Shown: positions 23,211 through 32,906 of the stretch, piece after piece
Position numbering within the stretch: the first letter of the stretch is position 1
Layout of the letters: every line of letters begins with the position of its first letter
From: a virus
Reading direction: 5' to 3' (one strand)
IMG/VR virus record: IMGVR_UViG_3300042295_000117
Span: 1 to 41,431 of that record
DNA length: 41,431 nucleotides
The notes under the pieces: model-generated
What the model was told of the DNA's origin: nothing
Database searches by the model: none
Seen by the model: the letters and a program-made list of their open reading frames with translations, nothing else
Made by a program: the position numbers and the translations under genes

Positions 23211-24932
23211 TTAGAATCTTATTACTAATTTAACTTGTTCTTTATTTGAAGTAGAACGAGAAACTTCTTGAATATTTTGAATGTATAAAACATCACCAGA
23301 ATAGATAGCTAAGTTTGCAGCAGTGTTTCCACTAGAAGTGATTCGTTGCGCGCCATTAGCACCTTGTAGAACTTCACCAGACTGGAACGTACCATTGACG
23401 CCAGTTAGCAACATGACTGATGAGTTAGCAAATGCGTATCTACCAGAAGCGGTAGAAATACTACCTGTTACCACTTCACCATTTGCATAAGTTCCTGTTC
23501 CAGAACCTGTTATATTTATAGTGCATAATTGATTAAATGTGTTTGCAGCATATAAAGTTCCGTTAGAATATGTCGGATTTTTTAACAAACCAACAGTTCT
23601 ATAAGTCACGTCTGCGTTAAAAGTATTGGCTCCAACGTACTCGTCAAACAAACAATGTACGCCAAGTGCATCACAATATAATTCGTCATAAACATCACTA
23701 CCGTGTCCGCCATCTGGAGAGATAATTGCTCTCAATTCACCGCCAGAGCCAAGGTTGGTTCCAGCAGTTACAGTGACAGTAGCATCTTTATAGCCAGTAC
23801 CATATTGTGCCATGTTTACGCGAGTAATTGCGCCAGTTGTTGAATTCATTACAGCATATGCAGAAGCATTACTACCAGTTCTAGAAGTAATTGTTAACAA
23901 TGGACCAATAGAATATGTACAGGTATTTGATAAGAATCCAGCTGGGAACGAGTCAGTAATTGTAATACCATATGCTGTATTAGATGTACCAATCTTACGA
24001 ACGAATGTATTTCCGCTAGTATTTGTGACAGTAATCGCACTATCTCTGTAATAGTTCGAAGTTGTATTAGCTGTGTTTGCAATAATTACTACATTGTTAT
24101 TGCCAGTCGTTGTAATCGCACCAGTATGATTCGGATAATCTGCACCAGAAGCTTCAACAATAATATGAAATATTCCGCCATCTACTGCTGCGTTAGCAAC
24201 GATCGCGTCTGGTGTTACAGGGATATATTCGTTTGTTGTAAACTTTAGATTATCAGATTGAGCGACATTATACATGTACATCCACTTGTAATTGTCTGCT
24301 GTTTGAAATGGCGTTCCAATGTAGGTCGCGCTCTTTGTTGGTTTTATAGTAGAATTTGCGCCACCATTGTTTGAAATACATTTGAACACGTCACGTGTAT
24401 CAGTAATAACAAAGAAGTCAGTATCTTTTAATTCAGCCTGATCGTCATATTGAGTGTAAACTGTGCTAGTGGTCCATGTGTATTTTGGAACCATTCGTTT
24501 GAAGTTGGCTTTTTTACCAAACATCATTTCGTTCCAGATATCATAGAAGGAATCAGTTTCTGACTCTACTTCAGCTGAAACATCGCTCGTTGGATATTCA
24601 GATTGTTTACCAACAAACACATAAAAGTTATTTTCGTTTTCGAAAGAAACGTTGACTCTTAGACCAGTACCACTCCCGCCAGTCGCGTAGATGGCAGAGT
24701 TAGGAACATTATTGTTATAAACACCTTTGGTGACTAGGGTAGCTGCTGTAACATTGGCGGTGGCATTGACAGTGACTGTAAACGTAGTTCCACCGAATAA
24801 GCTAACTGTTTCTGCGTTGACATAACTGCCACCAGCTGCGCTAATAGCGAGAGCAGAAACTTTTTGATTATCAACAGAATTGATAAACTCATCTATTGTA
24901 TTTCTTTTGAATTTAGATAATAGCTTACTCAT
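23211..24932 (-). CDS. 8: Baseplate wedge protein gp8
   Basis: Baseplate wedge subunit that dimerises at the wedge and bridges gp7 and gp10 in T4. The product has 573 residues against 334 in T4. Matches to the T4 pattern: FYVFVGKQSEYP after residue 100 (T4 IFITFGRSEPW), SFYDIWNEMMFGKKANFKRM (T4 DMWTHMMGTVKVLPSM), VPKYTWTTSTVYTQYDD, DNYKWMYMYNV, TTNEYIPVTPD and the last residues VLYIQNIQEVSRSTSNKEQV before KLVIRF (T4 MIYMENRPPI ... INILFTF). Extra length comes from an inserted GGSYVNAETVSLFGG module at residues 30-95 and Gly-rich beta segments in the middle. Starts after a ten-base gap from the gp7-like gene. Confidence 0.88.
   Translation of the reverse strand: MSKLLSKFKRNTIDEFINSVDNQKVSALAISAAGGSYVNAETVSLFGGTTFTVTVNATANVTAATLVTKGVYNNNVPNSAIYATGGSGTGLRVNVSFENENNFYVFVGKQSEYPTSDVSAEVESETDSFYDIWNEMMFGKKANFKRMVPKYTWTTSTVYTQYDDQAELKDTDFFVITDTRDVFKCISNNGGANSTIKPTKSATYIGTPFQTADNYKWMYMYNVAQSDNLKFTTNEYIPVTPDAIVANAAVDGGIFHIIVEASGADYPNHTGAITTTGNNNVVIIANTANTTSNYYRDSAITVTNTSGNTFVRKIGTSNTAYGITITDSFPAGFLSNTCTYSIGPLLTITSRTGSNASAYAVMNSTTGAITRVNMAQYGTGYKDATVTVTAGTNLGSGGELRAIISPDGGHGSDVYDELYCDALGVHCLFDEYVGANTFNADVTYRTVGLLKNPTYSNGTLYAANTFNQLCTINITGSGTGTYANGEVVTGSISTASGRYAFANSSVMLLTGVNGTFQSGEVLQGANGAQRITSSGNTAANLAIYSGDVLYIQNIQEVSRSTSNKEQVKLVIRF
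23513..23520 (-). promoter_or_regulatory. Internal TATAAATA match inside gp8
   Basis: Exact late-promoter element on the minus strand within the gp8 coding region (codes for part of Thr-Ile-Asn-Ile). If active it would start a transcript about 300 bases before the DUF4815 gene. It could equally be a chance match in AT-rich coding sequence. Confidence 0.3.
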
Positions 24933-24941
24933 TTATGTACC

Positions 24942-27900
24942 TTATGGGTTTGTGTTTAGCACTGTGTCAATGACAGTGTCAAAAACGGTATCTGTATCAA
25001 CAACTGTTACATAAGCAGTGGCTGACGAAGTATTTATAGCGGTTGATGTAGACTTCTGAGTATTAAACTTAGTAGAAATCGCTGTTGTATATTGCGTAGC
25101 ATTCAACACAGTTCCAGTCAAATTAAACAGCGTATCTGTATAGAACTTCGTATCAAAAGTTGTATTTTTAGTTGTTGATGTTTCTTTGTTGGTAGAAATT
25201 GTAGTATTTAAAGCTGTATCATAAGTGGTTACAATAGTTGTTAGGCTCTTAGTCTGAGTTGCGTAAGTCGTTGATTTACTGGTATCAGTATTATACGCTG
25301 TTGTTATTGTCGTATCATAAACTGACGATGTCGATTTACTTGTGGCAGTAGACTTAGTTGTATCAGTATTGAATACTGTAGAAGTAGAAGCAACAGTTGC
25401 GCTGATCTTGGTGGTATCAGTATCAAATACCGTGCTGGTAGACTTGGTCGTAGCGGTATCAATAGCAGTATCTGTATTAAATACAGTCGAAGTCGACTTC
25501 GAAGTCGCAGTCGCTATATTTGTAGCGATCTTAGTATCAGTCGACTTGCTTGTTGATGTCGAATATGCAGTAGCAGTATCGTAAATAGAAATTGTTTCAT
25601 ATACTGTCGAGAAAGTTGAATCAGTTTGAACAATCGTTGCTGTATTTATGGTAGTATCAGTAGACTTCGATGTTCCTTTCGTAGTTTCGAACGTAGTTCC
25701 TTTACTTGTTGTAGTTAAGAATACTGTATCAAATAATGACTGAGTATTGTAAACTGTAACATATGATGTTAATGTATTGAATACTGTGCTGGTTAGCGCA
25801 GAAGTTGAAGTAGACTTGCTCGTTGATCCAGTTGTGCTAATGGCGGTGTCGCGCGCAGTATTTGTTTGGAACAATGTAACTGTATCGAATATAGTTGATG
25901 TTGCAAACGTTGTATTAAACGCAGTCGTAGTATCAAACACAGAAGAAGTTGATTTACTTGTTCCAGTTAGCGCAGAAGTATCAAATGTCGAAGCCGTGGC
26001 GAACACTGTATTGAATGCGGTTGTGGTATCAAACACAGTAGCATAAGTTGTTAGCGTCGCATAGATTGTAGCGAAACCAGTCGTAGTCGCGTATGCGGTA
26101 GTACGAGAAGTGGCAGTCGCTTTGTTAGTATCATATGCAGTTTCAAACGCAGTCGAAGTATCGAACACGCTAGTTGTTGCCTTAGATGTGCTAACTGTGG
26201 TATCGGTTGATTTGCTGGTTCCAGTAGACTTAGAAGTTGAAGCAGCTGTTTCTGTCGCTTTAGAAGTAGAAGTCGCTTTAGAAGTAGAAACCACAGTATC
26301 AAACGTTGTATCATACGTGGTCACATAAGTCGTAGTTGTATCAAACAACGTCGTGGTAGATCTAGAAGTACCAATTGTGGTATCTGTTGATTTGCTGGTA
26401 GAAGTCGACTTAGAAGTCGAAGCAGATGTTCCAGTTAAATTCGAAGTAGCAGTAGACTTAGATGTAGAATTTGTAGTGTCAAACGTAGTATTATATGCAG
26501 TTACAAATGCTGTCGTTGTATTAAACACAGTCGTAGTCGACTTAGAAGTACTCCTACCCGTTTCTATTGTAACCTCTTCTTTAGTTTCTGCATCGATAAA
26601 AGTGGTATCATATGCAGTAACATAAATCGTAGTTGTAGATTTAGAAGTACTCGTTGCTTTAGAAGTCGTCGCACTTGTTGCTGCAGATGTATTAAACGTA
26701 GTGTTAAACGTTGTTGTCGTGTTAAACGCGGTAGTTGTATTAAACAACGTTAAGTATGCAGTTGTAGTGTTAAACACAGTCGTAGTGGCATACGCAGTAT
26801 CATATAAAGTCGAAGTAGACTTAGAAGTCCCTGTCGTCTTAGAAGTTAATTTAGACGTAGAACCTGTAGTATTAAACGTTGTATCAAACGTTGTTGTAGT
26901 ATTAAACGTTGTTGTGGTGTTAAATACAGTCAAGAAAGTTGTAGTCGTATCATATGCAGTTGTTGTTGCGTATGCTGTATTGAACGTCGTCGTCGTGCTT
27001 CTCGAAGTACTGGTAAATCTATTAGTACCAATTTGTGTTAGATACGTCGTTGTTGTATTAAACGCAGTAGAGATCGTGGTGTCAGTAGATTTTGACGTTT
27101 CTTTGGTTGTCTCTGTGGCTTTACTTGTTTGAGCACTGGTGCTTGTAGACTTAGTGGTCGAACCAGTAGTATTAGTTTCAATTGTTGTACCATACACAGT
27201 AGTTGTATTAAACAACGTGGTCGTTGATTTTGAAGTCGCCGTTGCTTTTGAAGTGGCGCCAGTCGTATCAGTTGACTTACTTGTTGCTGTTAAAGCAGAA
27301 GTTTGTGTTGAGAAAACAGTTTGATATGCTGTATCAAACGTAGTATTATATGTTGTAGAAGTAAACGCACCGCTACCAGTAGTTGTTAGTTTACTTGTTG
27401 CCGTTGAAGCAGAAGTTTCTTTACTTGTAGAAGTATCGCGTTCGGTAATCTTTGAAGTATTAGTGCTAAAGAACGTATCAAAAGCAGTATCATATTTCGT
27501 AGTGTAAGAAGTCGTCGTAGCATACGCTGTCGAGGTATCGTAAACCGAGTTAGTTAGACGCTTAGTAGAACGATTTGTGTCTGTATAAACCAACGTTGCA
27601 GTCGCAATAGTTGTGTCGGTATTAAACACAGTAGTGGTCGCAATGGCAGTATCAAATATGGTCTGAGTATTAAACACAGAAGTTGTAGATTTACTGGTAG
27701 CAGTTACATATGCTGTCGTTGTGTTAAATGTACTTGTTGTAGATTTATTAGTCGATGTAGCATATGCAGTTATAGTGTCAAAAACTGATGACGTAGATTT
27801 ATTTGTTGCAGTGGCAAATGTCGTTGTTGTATCGTATGCAGTCGTGGTCGTTTTACCAGTACCATATGCAGTAGATTTTGACGTTTGAGTTGCAAACTTA

Positions 27901-30900
27901 GTATCAATCGTTGTAGAAGTATACAACGCAGTCGCTGTTAAAAAATTAGTGGCAAATGCTGAATCGGTGTACTTAGCAGTTCTATAATTTGTATCAGACA
28001 AATATTCAGTTGTAGTGTTTGTAGATTTTGAAGTACCTGTTTCCGTTGAAACTGCAGTTGAATATGCTGTACCAAGCGCAGTTTGCTTAAATGTATCTGT
28101 CGACTTAGAAGTATCTTTATTAGTTGCATAAGAAGTTGCAACTGTTGTCAATACTTCGCCAGTTGTAAAATATGTCTGAACATCTGTTGGACGCGACGTC
28201 GCAACCTTAGTAATGATATCAGTTTGTTTATTTGTCAGCGTAGTTACATCTGTGTCTAAAGTCGTGTCTTTGAACTTGGTATTGTAAAAAGTTGCAAACT
28301 CAGTTTGGAACGAAGTATCATAAATCGTGTTGATAGTAGTCAACAGATTTGTCATAAATGTCGTGCCAGTAAACTTCTGCGTGTCGACTGTGGTATCTTT
28401 TGAAGTAGCATACGCAGTTGTAGTCGCAATCTTTGTTGCGTACGCTGTTAAGAATACAGTTGTTGTTACGCCAGCAGTTCGAGTGGCTCTGGTCGTCGCA
28501 TATGCAGTTTGAACTATTGTACCAGCACCACTGTCTGTAGAGATCTTAGTATCAAACGTGGTGGTCGTATTTGTAAAGTAGCTGGTAACAGTAGCAGTTA
28601 CTGGTAGAGTATCAATTGTTATGGCTGTATCTACTAACGTATTTGTGTCATACGTTGTTGTTGTGGACACACTAGTATCAAATTTTGTAGTACGAGTTGT
28701 ATCAATCGTAGTATCAGTATTGTAATTGGTAGTGGTATTAATTGTTGTATTGACTAGAGTTCCGCCACTGGTATTAAAAATTGTATCGTATGTGGTAGAA
28801 TAACTTGAGTTGATAGCTGTGCTTCTAGACGTGGCAAAAGCAGAAGTTTCTGATACTGTAACTTCTTTTGAACAAGAGTAAGACCAGACTCCAGGAGGAG
28901 CGTCATTAAGGAAAATACAATCATCAAATGTAAATCCTTTCGCAGCAGCATCCGCTATCGCAGCATTTTGATTGACAAATCCAGTTTCACTAGCGGAAGT
29001 TGTAAATGTTGTATCTGCAGTTATACTTGTATCAAACACAGTTGTTGTGAAGAAGTTAGTTACAACAGATGTTTGGAAGTTAGTAGCAGCAACACCGCTT
29101 AGAGTACCGTAGCTGGTAGCAGTTGTTTTAGATGTGCCAGTCGCATACGCAGTAGCAAATTTAGTGCTTCTACTAGTATCATATACTGTAGCTGTACTCT
29201 TAGTCGTAGCTGTATCTCTAGCTTCTTGGCCAGCATACGTTGTGCTTGTATAAACAATTGTTCCTACAGCAGTATTAATTGCAGTGGCAGTAGTAATTAA
29301 CGTGCTAAATGCAGTTGTTGTAGAGGTCGAAATTGCTGTTTCGAATGTGGTATCGATAGCAGTTTCGCGCTTTGTCAAGAACGAAGTTCCATATGCAGAT
29401 GTGGTTAGATACTCCGTCGCAATTGTAGTCGCGCCAGCAGTTTCTGTAAATCTGCTTGTTGTAACACCAGTAGAAGTCGTAAGTGTTGTAGAAGTAGAAG
29501 TTAGATACTGAGTTTCTAGATAATCAATTAGAGCTTCTAGGGTGGTTCCACGAGAAACAGGAACAGATTGAATTACAGTTCTACCAAATCTTTCCATACC
29601 AGCTGGATGCCACAAATCACGAAGAATGCTAGAATACTTGTTAAACGCAGTAACAGCTTGAACTTCGTATGAATATTCTTGGTAATAATAATTGTCGTGA
29701 ATATACTTGTCAGAGTTTAAGAAACCGCGAGTAGATTTAAAGAATCCTTCGCCCTTACCCTGACCAAGATAATCAATTGTACCTGTTGCAACATGCGAAG
29801 CATTCGTTACACTTGTTAGCGAAACAGTCGTATTGTTAGTGTAGCCAACACCAGAATTATAGATGGATACAGTAGAAACAGCACCAGGACCACTACCAGA
29901 AACGCCAGCAATATTTGCATTGAAACCGAGGAATCCGCCAGCTCCATCAGACAGACGAAGCGGATAAATTAAATTATCGACGATTGCTACGTTTACGTTT
30001 GCTTGATAACCACCACCAGGATTAATATTTGTTAATGTAGCAATTGTACCATAAGTGTAGGTGTTTAATGTAAAAATACCATTAAACGCAGTCAAATATG
30101 TTGCAGATGTATTTGATGAAAATGCAGTATAAGCTGGGGCTGCAGCATTAATTTGAATACTAAGCGCGTTAGTAATTGGCGTAGAAGTCAAGTCAATTGT
30201 GCTTGTATTGCTTAATGATCCAACATCAAAAGACGCAACGCTGGTTGGCGTTTCGCCTAGTGATGGTGTAACTGTTTCAGAAGCAGTTAATGTAAAACCT
30301 GTACCACCATTTCTAATGTCAAAAGTTACAACACCTTGTAGTCTTTGCAGACCAGTTACAATGGCTTGACCATTTACACCATCACCGCCAACAACGTTGA
30401 CGAGTTCACCAAGAGAAAAACCAGGAGAGCTACCGAGAACTTGAATGCTAGAAAGTGATCCGTAAACTTTTGGACTATCTGTAACTTCGATGCCCAAGTC
30501 GTCTATTACATCTAAATTGATAATTTCTTCATCTGCCGCAAATGTTCCGACAATGTCAGTAATATACAAAATATCGTGGCGCTGATTACCAGTTACAAAT
30601 ACTTTATAATCATCTACGAAAGCTGTCGCCCCAGAAATGCGACCAGTAATCGTTTTACCGATATATGATGCAATGTTTGCATTATATTCTAGCTCCAAGT
30701 ATCTTGGAACAAGCCATTGTGAATCAGATGCACGGATTACGTCTGTTCCAGGAGAATAGACGTTAATGTCTTCGTTGAATAAAACGCGGAATAATAATTC
30801 TAAACCACGTTCTGTGCCTTTAGAAGAGTATAATTCTTTGATGTGTTTTTGTAGAAGACGTTTATCTGCAGCAACATCAAGCGGAATACCATGCATGTAT

Positions 30901-31112
30901 TTTTTACGAAAATAATCTACGAACTCATCAAGAGTAGTATCAATATCGCGCCAAGTTGGTAGTCGACGAGCGTCGTAGATTACTTGATTAGTTTGTTCTA
31001 ACCACTCAAAATATGCTCTAACAAATGCAACGAAAGTTGGTCCTTCTTCTCGGTAGATAGAAGGAAACTGACTTTCAATGAGTGGAGAAATTAACTTCTC
31101 AAGGTCTTTCAT
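24942..31112 (-). CDS. 7: gp7-position baseplate wedge protein fused to a 1500-residue Thr-rich repeat extension (2056 residues)
   Basis: Residues 1-536 are the complete wedge-type core: SPLIESQFPSIYREEGPTFV, AFVRAYFEWLEQ, RDIDTTLDEFVDYFRKKYMH, KELYSSKGTERGLELLFRVL, then YSSILRDLWHPAGMERFGRT near residues 493-512, which is where the family normally ends. The core has three Gly-Tyr-Thr type modules (GGTGFTLTASETV, GGGYQANVNVAIV, NSGVGYTNNTTVSL). Residues 537-2056 are Thr-rich dipeptide-register repeats, broken by a 45-residue insert (706-752) with two Cys (FDDCIFLN and WSYSCSKE) and a short acidic loop near 1500 (FIDAETKEEVTIETG). T4 gp7 has 1032 residues. The position between gp6 and gp8 gives the gp7 call; similarity to T4 gp7 itself is not obvious by eye. 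Confidence 0.75.
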   Translation of the reverse strand: MKDLEKLISPLIESQFPSIYREEGPTFVAFVRAYFEWLEQTNQVIYDARRLPTWRDIDTTLDEFVDYFRKKYMHGIPLDVAADKRLLQKHIKELYSSKGTERGLELLFRVLFNEDINVYSPGTDVIRASDSQWLVPRYLELEYNANIASYIGKTITGRISGATAFVDDYKVFVTGNQRHDILYITDIVGTFAADEEIINLDVIDDLGIEVTDSPKVYGSLSSIQVLGSSPGFSLGELVNVVGGDGVNGQAIVTGLQRLQGVVTFDIRNGGTGFTLTASETVTPSLGETPTSVASFDVGSLSNTSTIDLTSTPITNALSIQINAAAPAYTAFSSNTSATYLTAFNGIFTLNTYTYGTIATLTNINPGGGYQANVNVAIVDNLIYPLRLSDGAGGFLGFNANIAGVSGSGPGAVSTVSIYNSGVGYTNNTTVSLTSVTNASHVATGTIDYLGQGKGEGFFKSTRGFLNSDKYIHDNYYYQEYSYEVQAVTAFNKYSSILRDLWHPAGMERFGRTVIQSVPVSRGTTLEALIDYLETQYLTSTSTTLTTSTGVTTSRFTETAGATTIATEYLTTSAYGTSFLTKRETAIDTTFETAISTSTTTAFSTLITTATAINTAVGTIVYTSTTYAGQEARDTATTKSTATVYDTSRSTKFATAYATGTSKTTATSYGTLSGVAATNFQTSVVTNFFTTTVFDTSITADTTFTTSASETGFVNQNAAIADAAAKGFTFDDCIFLNDAPPGVWSYSCSKEVTVSETSAFATSRSTAINSSYSTTYDTIFNTSGGTLVNTTINTTTNYNTDTTIDTTRTTKFDTSVSTTTTYDTNTLVDTAITIDTLPVTATVTSYFTNTTTTFDTKISTDSGAGTIVQTAYATTRATRTAGVTTTVFLTAYATKIATTTAYATSKDTTVDTQKFTGTTFMTNLLTTINTIYDTSFQTEFATFYNTKFKDTTLDTDVTTLTNKQTDIITKVATSRPTDVQTYFTTGEVLTTVATSYATNKDTSKSTDTFKQTALGTAYSTAVSTETGTSKSTNTTTEYLSDTNYRTAKYTDSAFATNFLTATALYTSTTIDTKFATQTSKSTAYGTGKTTTTAYDTTTTFATATNKSTSSVFDTITAYATSTNKSTTSTFNTTTAYVTATSKSTTSVFNTQTIFDTAIATTTVFNTDTTIATATLVYTDTNRSTKRLTNSVYDTSTAYATTTSYTTKYDTAFDTFFSTNTSKITERDTSTSKETSASTATSKLTTTGSGAFTSTTYNTTFDTAYQTVFSTQTSALTATSKSTDTTGATSKATATSKSTTTLFNTTTVYGTTIETNTTGSTTKSTSTSAQTSKATETTKETSKSTDTTISTAFNTTTTYLTQIGTNRFTSTSRSTTTTFNTAYATTTAYDTTTTFLTVFNTTTTFNTTTTFDTTFNTTGSTSKLTSKTTGTSKSTSTLYDTAYATTTVFNTTTAYLTLFNTTTAFNTTTTFNTTFNTSAATSATTSKATSTSKSTTTIYVTAYDTTFIDAETKEEVTIETGRSTSKSTTTVFNTTTAFVTAYNTTFDTTNSTSKSTATSNLTGTSASTSKSTSTSKSTDTTIGTSRSTTTLFDTTTTYVTTYDTTFDTVVSTSKATSTSKATETAASTSKSTGTSKSTDTTVSTSKATTSVFDTSTAFETAYDTNKATATSRTTAYATTTGFATIYATLTTYATVFDTTTAFNTVFATASTFDTSALTGTSKSTSSVFDTTTAFNTTFATSTIFDTVTLFQTNTARDTAISTTGSTSKSTSTSALTSTVFNTLTSYVTVYNTQSLFDTVFLTTTSKGTTFETTKGTSKSTDTTINTATIVQTDSTFSTVYETISIYDTATAYSTSTSKSTDTKIATNIATATSKSTSTVFNTDTAIDTATTKSTSTVFDTDTTKISATVASTSTVFNTDTTKSTATSKSTSSVYDTTITTAYNTDTSKSTTYATQTKSLTTIVTTYDTALNTTISTNKETSTTKNTTFDTKFYTDTLFNLTGTVLNATQYTTAISTKFNTQKSTSTAINTSSATAYVTVVDTDTVFDTVIDTVLNTNP
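24945..29504 (-). repeat. Thr-rich dipeptide-register repeat in the gp7-position protein
   Basis: About 1,520 residues, the longest of the arrays. Same rule: second residue of each pair is Thr or bulky or charged, as in SK-ST-ST-VF-NT-DT-AI-DT. Runs of TSKSTSTVFNT type recur. It continues to the very C-terminus (VIDTVLNTNP), so no capping domain follows. Confidence 0.87.
25031..25038 (-). promoter_or_regulatory. Internal TATAAATA match before gp8
   Basis: Exact late-promoter element on the minus strand, about 100 bases before the gp8 ATG (24932) and inside the 3' end of the Thr-rich array. It could give gp8 and the DUF4815 gene their own transcript past the six-kilobase repeat gene. Confidence 0.4.
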
Positions 31113-32905
31113 TAGATGCGAATTCCAGTTACAACGACAGAAATATCTTCGTTATCAATTAGTAATATTTTATTTGTTAGCGTATCAATATCAGCATTTT
31201 CAGTTCTTGCGTATATTTTAATACTGTCAGTATCATAAGAATCAACAATTAAATTTGTAATTTTAATTTCGCCTGTTTCATAATTTACTGTACCGACATT
31301 ATTATTTAGAACTGTAGTATTACCATTATTTATGGTGTAAATATAAAGAGTTCCAACACCATTGTCATTAATATAAGCAGTATATTTGTCATAAACAAAT
31401 GCGGTTGAAGATACGATTGGTTCATGGCCAACTGGTAAAACATATCTTATATCTTCATCATGTAATCGATTTTCAAAACTCCAGTTAGAAGAAAAGCTAA
31501 CAAGAGGAGTAGGAGTTATGCGCTTAGAAATACGAACTTGTGTATCGTTTGAAATGATTGATACATCAGCAGCATCAATAGCAGCAGACAGTTTAGAGAA
31601 CCTTAAATCAGAGCCAAAGTCTGATAGATAACTTGTATTAAAAGATGTGATGGCAGTAATAACATTTGACACCAATTGAGATGGTGTTTTTGTTGTGGCG
31701 CTTATGTTGTACTTGACGCGAGAAATAATATCAAGATACAAATACTCAGGATCAACTATTAATGGTTCAATCGATACTGGTGTCTTATCTTCTAAGAAAG
31801 TCAAGATGCTTTGTTTTATGCTAGAAGAAAGCATTTCTCCGCCAACTGGTTTAGCAGAGATAATAACTTTTCCATATAATTTTGGAACTGACTCTTCGCC
31901 ACCGTAGGCGATTACAGTTTCAATCGAAGGGTAGTTTGCCTTGATTAAAGAAATAAAGTCTTCAGCAGTAACAGCTCTGTTCTGCGCTGTAAATCCGCGA
32001 ATCGCATTATAACGAATTGATTCAGCATCTTCCGCTTGCGAGCCACCAGCTGAAGTTTCGGTAGTAGATAACAAAAATGTATTTGAAGAAAAACCATCAG
32101 CAGAACTGATAGAAGTAAACGTACCGCATCCGTTACCATCTTCGCCTGCAGTTTGTCTGTATGTAACTAAAACAATATTACCTGCTGTCAATTTCTTACT
32201 GGAAACACCGTTACCAAACGAAACAGCATACTTAAATTCGTCAGCACCCTGAACAAAAAATACTGTGCTATTTGCATTCAAACCAAACAAGTCAGTGGCT
32301 TTGCTCCACGCCACTGCTGTGGTATTTGTTGATGAGTTTCTTATTTCAACAGTAATAGAAGAAGTATCTAATGTATTAGAAGACAAAGTAAATGTTTGGT
32401 TGTTCGCAGAGTTCGCAACAAATGCTTCTGTTTTAATGCTGCCTTCGTGGAAAGAAACATTAGAAACGGTGTAGTTGTTTGAGCGATACAAAACAATAGT
32501 TTCGTCTGTTGAAAATGTGTATGTTTCATTAGCATCATTAGTACCTCTGATGCTGTAATACTGTGGCAGAGTAATTGTGTCTGGAGTATTTGCTGGCTGC
32601 GCAGTAACAGTGACATCAATTGTTGAAGCTGCGCGCGATCTTGGCGTATAGTTTAATTCTTTAGCGTGAGATACAATTGAGTCGCGAAGTTGCGCGGTAT
32701 CCAAAAACATCTCACTGCCAATCATGTTGAGATACATGGCGTTGTGATAGGTATTGTATGCTAATAAGTCCAACAGAACTGATAAGTTAGAACCTTCAAA
32801 ATCATAGTCCCTAAACTCAGTTTGCTGACTTAAATATGTCTTTAGACTTTCTTTGTATGCAGCAAAGTCTAATTCAGTGGTGGTGAGAAATCCTTGATTC
32901 GACAT
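31112..32905 (-). CDS. 6: Baseplate wedge protein gp6 (baseplate J-like)
   Basis: Ring-forming wedge protein that ties neighbouring baseplate wedges together and changes conformation at sheath contraction. The product has 597 residues against 660 in T4. The start (TELDFAAYKESLKTYLSQQT, then FRDYDFEGSNLSVLLDLLAY) and NTYHNAMYLNMIGSEMFLDT with AQLRDSIVSHAKELNYTPRS are the clear J-like/gp6 N-terminal signature. The middle contains AEDFISLIKANYPSIETVIA and the C-terminal part is beta-rich, as in the family. Start lies one base after the stop of gp25; its stop overlaps the ATG of the gp7-position gene (TAATG). Contiguity with gp25 matches many contractile tails. Confidence 0.93.
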   Translation of the reverse strand: MSNQGFLTTTELDFAAYKESLKTYLSQQTEFRDYDFEGSNLSVLLDLLAYNTYHNAMYLNMIGSEMFLDTAQLRDSIVSHAKELNYTPRSRAASTIDVTVTAQPANTPDTITLPQYYSIRGTNDANETYTFSTDETIVLYRSNNYTVSNVSFHEGSIKTEAFVANSANNQTFTLSSNTLDTSSITVEIRNSSTNTTAVAWSKATDLFGLNANSTVFFVQGADEFKYAVSFGNGVSSKKLTAGNIVLVTYRQTAGEDGNGCGTFTSISSADGFSSNTFLLSTTETSAGGSQAEDAESIRYNAIRGFTAQNRAVTAEDFISLIKANYPSIETVIAYGGEESVPKLYGKVIISAKPVGGEMLSSSIKQSILTFLEDKTPVSIEPLIVDPEYLYLDIISRVKYNISATTKTPSQLVSNVITAITSFNTSYLSDFGSDLRFSKLSAAIDAADVSIISNDTQVRISKRITPTPLVSFSSNWSFENRLHDEDIRYVLPVGHEPIVSSTAFVYDKYTAYINDNGVGTLYIYTINNGNTTVLNNNVGTVNYETGEIKITNLIVDSYDTDSIKIYARTENADIDTLTNKILLIDNEDISVVVTGIRI

Positions 32906-32906
32906 T

